Origin: Clostridium lundense DSM 17049
GTDB taxonomy: Bacteria > Bacillota > Clostridia > Clostridiales > Clostridiaceae
DNA: 64,000 nt
Assembly (NCBI RefSeq): GCF_000619945.1
Contig: NZ_JHVC01000012.1
Location: 1-64,000, forward strand
Direction: 5' to 3'
The translations under genes were made by a program, and so were the position numbers. Positions within the stretch are counted from its first letter, which is position 1. Every line of letters begins with the position of its first letter. Below, piece by piece: positions 62,704 to 64,000 of the stretch. The notes beneath the pieces are model-generated. The model had not been told where the DNA came from. It ran no database searches and saw only the letters and a program-made list of their open reading frames with translations.

Positions 62704-63489
62704 ATGAATTTTTGTTCTTTGTATAGTGGAAGTAGCGGAAATAGTATTTTTGTCTCTTCTAAAAATACAAAAATACTTATAGATGCAGGCCTTCCAGGCA
62801 AAAGCATTGAAAAAGCCTTAGCTAGTATAGGAGAAAATCCTAATGAAATTGATGGCATATTTGTAACCCATGAACATACAGATCATACTAAAGGTGTAGG
62901 TGTACTATCTAGAAGATACGATATTCCTATTTATACACACCCTTTAACTTGGAAAGCTATACTTTCTACAGTGGGCAAAATAAAAGAGGATAACATTAGA
63001 ATTATAGATAATGAATCTGTAACTATTAAAGATATAGATATAACTAGTTATGTAATTCCTCATGATGCTGTTCACCCTCAAGGGTATGCTGTATGTAATG
63101 GAAATAAAAAATTCTGCCTAGCTACAGACTTAGGTTATTTTTCTAAGGAAGTAGAATATATTTTAAAGGATGCAGATGCTATTCTACTTGAAAGTAATCA
63201 TGACGTTGAAATGGTTAAATTTGGACCTTATCCCTATCCTTTAAAAAGAAGAATCTTAAGTAATGTAGGCCATTTATCTAATGAAGATTGTGGTAAAGCC
63301 CTATTAAGCATATTAAGTAATGGCCCTAAAAAAGTAATGTTAGGTCATTTAAGTAAAACAAATAATTATCCTGAACTAGCATACCAAACTGTAGCAAATG
63401 TATTAACTGAAAATGGAGTTAAAATAGGCGCGGATATAGAATTATTTATGGCTAAAAGGGATATGCCAAGCAAGTATATAGAACTCTAG
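62704..63489 (+). CDS. MBL-fold hydrolase of the WalJ/YycJ family
   Basis: The 261-residue metallo-beta-lactamase-fold protein has the metal motif THEHTDHTKG, an N-terminal FCSLYSGSSGNSIFV, YVIPHDAVHPQGY, ATDLGYFS, LLESNHDVEM and the C-terminal MLGHLSKTNN. This matches YycJ/WalJ, a nuclease-like enzyme linked to cell division and walK/walR loci in Bacilli. Here it is next to murA and not to walKR. 17 bases from murA, likely one operon. Confidence 0.93.
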   Translation: MNFCSLYSGSSGNSIFVSSKNTKILIDAGLPGKSIEKALASIGENPNEIDGIFVTHEHTDHTKGVGVLSRRYDIPIYTHPLTWKAILSTVGKIKEDNIRIIDNESVTIKDIDITSYVIPHDAVHPQGYAVCNGNKKFCLATDLGYFSKEVEYILKDADAILLESNHDVEMVKFGPYPYPLKRRILSNVGHLSNEDCGKALLSILSNGPKKVMLGHLSKTNNYPELAYQTVANVLTENGVKIGADIELFMAKRDMPSKYIEL

Positions 63490-63502
63490 GGAAGGTGAAG
63501 AA

Positions 63503-64000
63503 ATGAAAAAATGGGTTGTTATATGTGTATATTCACTTATGCTTGTTTTTACCATGACTTTAAGTGGGTGTGAAAAAAAAGATAAACTAAGTATGCAGAA
63601 TAAGGAAAAGATTGTAAAAGTAGCTTTGCCGGATTCCAAAGATGACATTATAGATCTAGAACTATATTTTGATTCCTCAAAAAATAACAAAAAGTTAGAG
63701 ATAGCCAAAGAAGAAAGATTAATAAAAAAGGACGAACTTTTAGGAGAACTTATTGTTCATGAACTAATAAAAGGTCCTACTGTAAATAGCAAATTAATGC
63801 CCATACTTCCAAAAGATACTAGACTTTTAAGCTTTTCTATAAAAGATAAGATTGCATATGTTAACTTAAGCAAGGAAGCTATTACAAGAATGTCCTCTAA
63901 CAAAGAAGAAGCTTGTGTTAGAAGTATAGTTTGGTCCTTAACATCTTTACCATCAGTTGAGAAAGTTAAAATATTAATAGAAAATAAGGATACAAAAACC
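63503..64000 (+). CDS. GerMN-domain lipoprotein (C-terminus beyond the window)
   Basis: The ATG follows GAAGGTGAAG by a few bases, 13 bases after the MBL hydrolase stop. The visible 166 residues begin with a lipoprotein signal ending in LSGC (Cys23). A GerMN domain follows from about residue 45, with VALPDSKDDIIDLELYF, LLGELIVHELIKGP and AYVNLSKEAITRM. GerM-like lipoproteins act in sporulation and germination in spore-formers. The gene is truncated by the window edge, so length and C-terminus are unknown. Confidence 0.88.
   Translation, partial: MKKWVVICVYSLMLVFTMTLSGCEKKDKLSMQNKEKIVKVALPDSKDDIIDLELYFDSSKNNKKLEIAKEERLIKKDELLGELIVHELIKGPTVNSKLMPILPKDTRLLSFSIKDKIAYVNLSKEAITRMSSNKEEACVRSIVWSLTSLPSVEKVKILIENKDTKT

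Overview
The window is AT-rich chromosomal DNA from a spore-forming, anaerobic Clostridium (sensu stricto / cluster I). The evidence is a clostridial-type 16S 5' end, a dense set of sporulation genes (spoIIE, yabP, yabQ, spoVB-like, spoVT, spoVG, a SpoIID-like protein, GerMN), an [FeFe]-hydrogenase-type protein, a Na+-pump decarboxylase operon, and strong codon bias toward A/T. Species cannot be fixed from sequence reading alone; the H-NOX chemoreceptor, long glutamine synthetase and ComB recall the C. botulinum/C. sporogenes/C. tetani neighbourhood (inference). I saw no insertion sequence, prophage or CRISPR array.

Layout. Positions 1-135 hold the 5' end of a 16S rRNA gene read leftward, with its promoter and leader. 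Almost everything from 643 to 39292 is also on the minus strand: murD; a candidate small RNA on the plus strand (2241-2350); glyS behind a T-box; tRNA-Asn; the coaX-dusB-hypothetical-greA-lysS operon; a methylmalonyl-CoA-decarboxylase-like biotin/Na+ operon and a thioesterase; ftsH, hpt, tilS and spoIIE; a tandemly duplicated three-tRNA cluster; yabR, divIC, yabQ, yabP, hslR and hup; mazG, spoVB-like, spoVT and prsA; mfd and pth; htrA with a two-component system; prs, glmU, spoVG and purR. Read in the direction of transcription this is the ancient Firmicutes block purR-spoVG-glmU-prs-pth-mfd-spoVT-yabMN-hslR-yabPQ-divIC-yabR-spoIIE-tilS-hpt-ftsH-coaX-dusB-lysS, also present near the origin in Bacillus subtilis. 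Here it is interrupted by the htrA/two-component module and by the Na+-pump operon.

From 39481 to 64000 orientation is mixed: murC, a small membrane protein, two tRNA-Pro genes, a divergent [FeFe]-hydrogenase-like protein, a HAD phosphatase, an RlmI-type methyltransferase, comB, a PucR-type regulator with an MsmX/UgpC-type ATPase, a TIGR01212 radical SAM protein, a Gly-rich lipoprotein, a YkvI-type transporter, a PflA-like radical SAM protein, an H-NOX-MCP gas sensor, a SpoIID/LytB protein, an XRE/S24-like regulator with a DUF3783 protein, a long glutamine synthetase, a 2H-phosphoesterase-like protein, a DUF1540 protein, murA, a WalJ/YycJ-type MBL hydrolase and a truncated GerMN lipoprotein.

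Together the genes cover wall precursor synthesis (murD, murC, murA, glmU), translation and its quality control (lysS, glyS, pth, tilS, hslR, tRNAs), purine/PRPP metabolism (prs, hpt, purR), secretion stress (prsA, htrA, two-component pair) and sporulation. Regulatory sites readable by eye include a consensus SigH promoter before spoVG, a 21-bp-spacer promoter before spoIIE like those activated by Spo0A, a T-box before glyS and consensus promoters for tRNA and rRNA genes.
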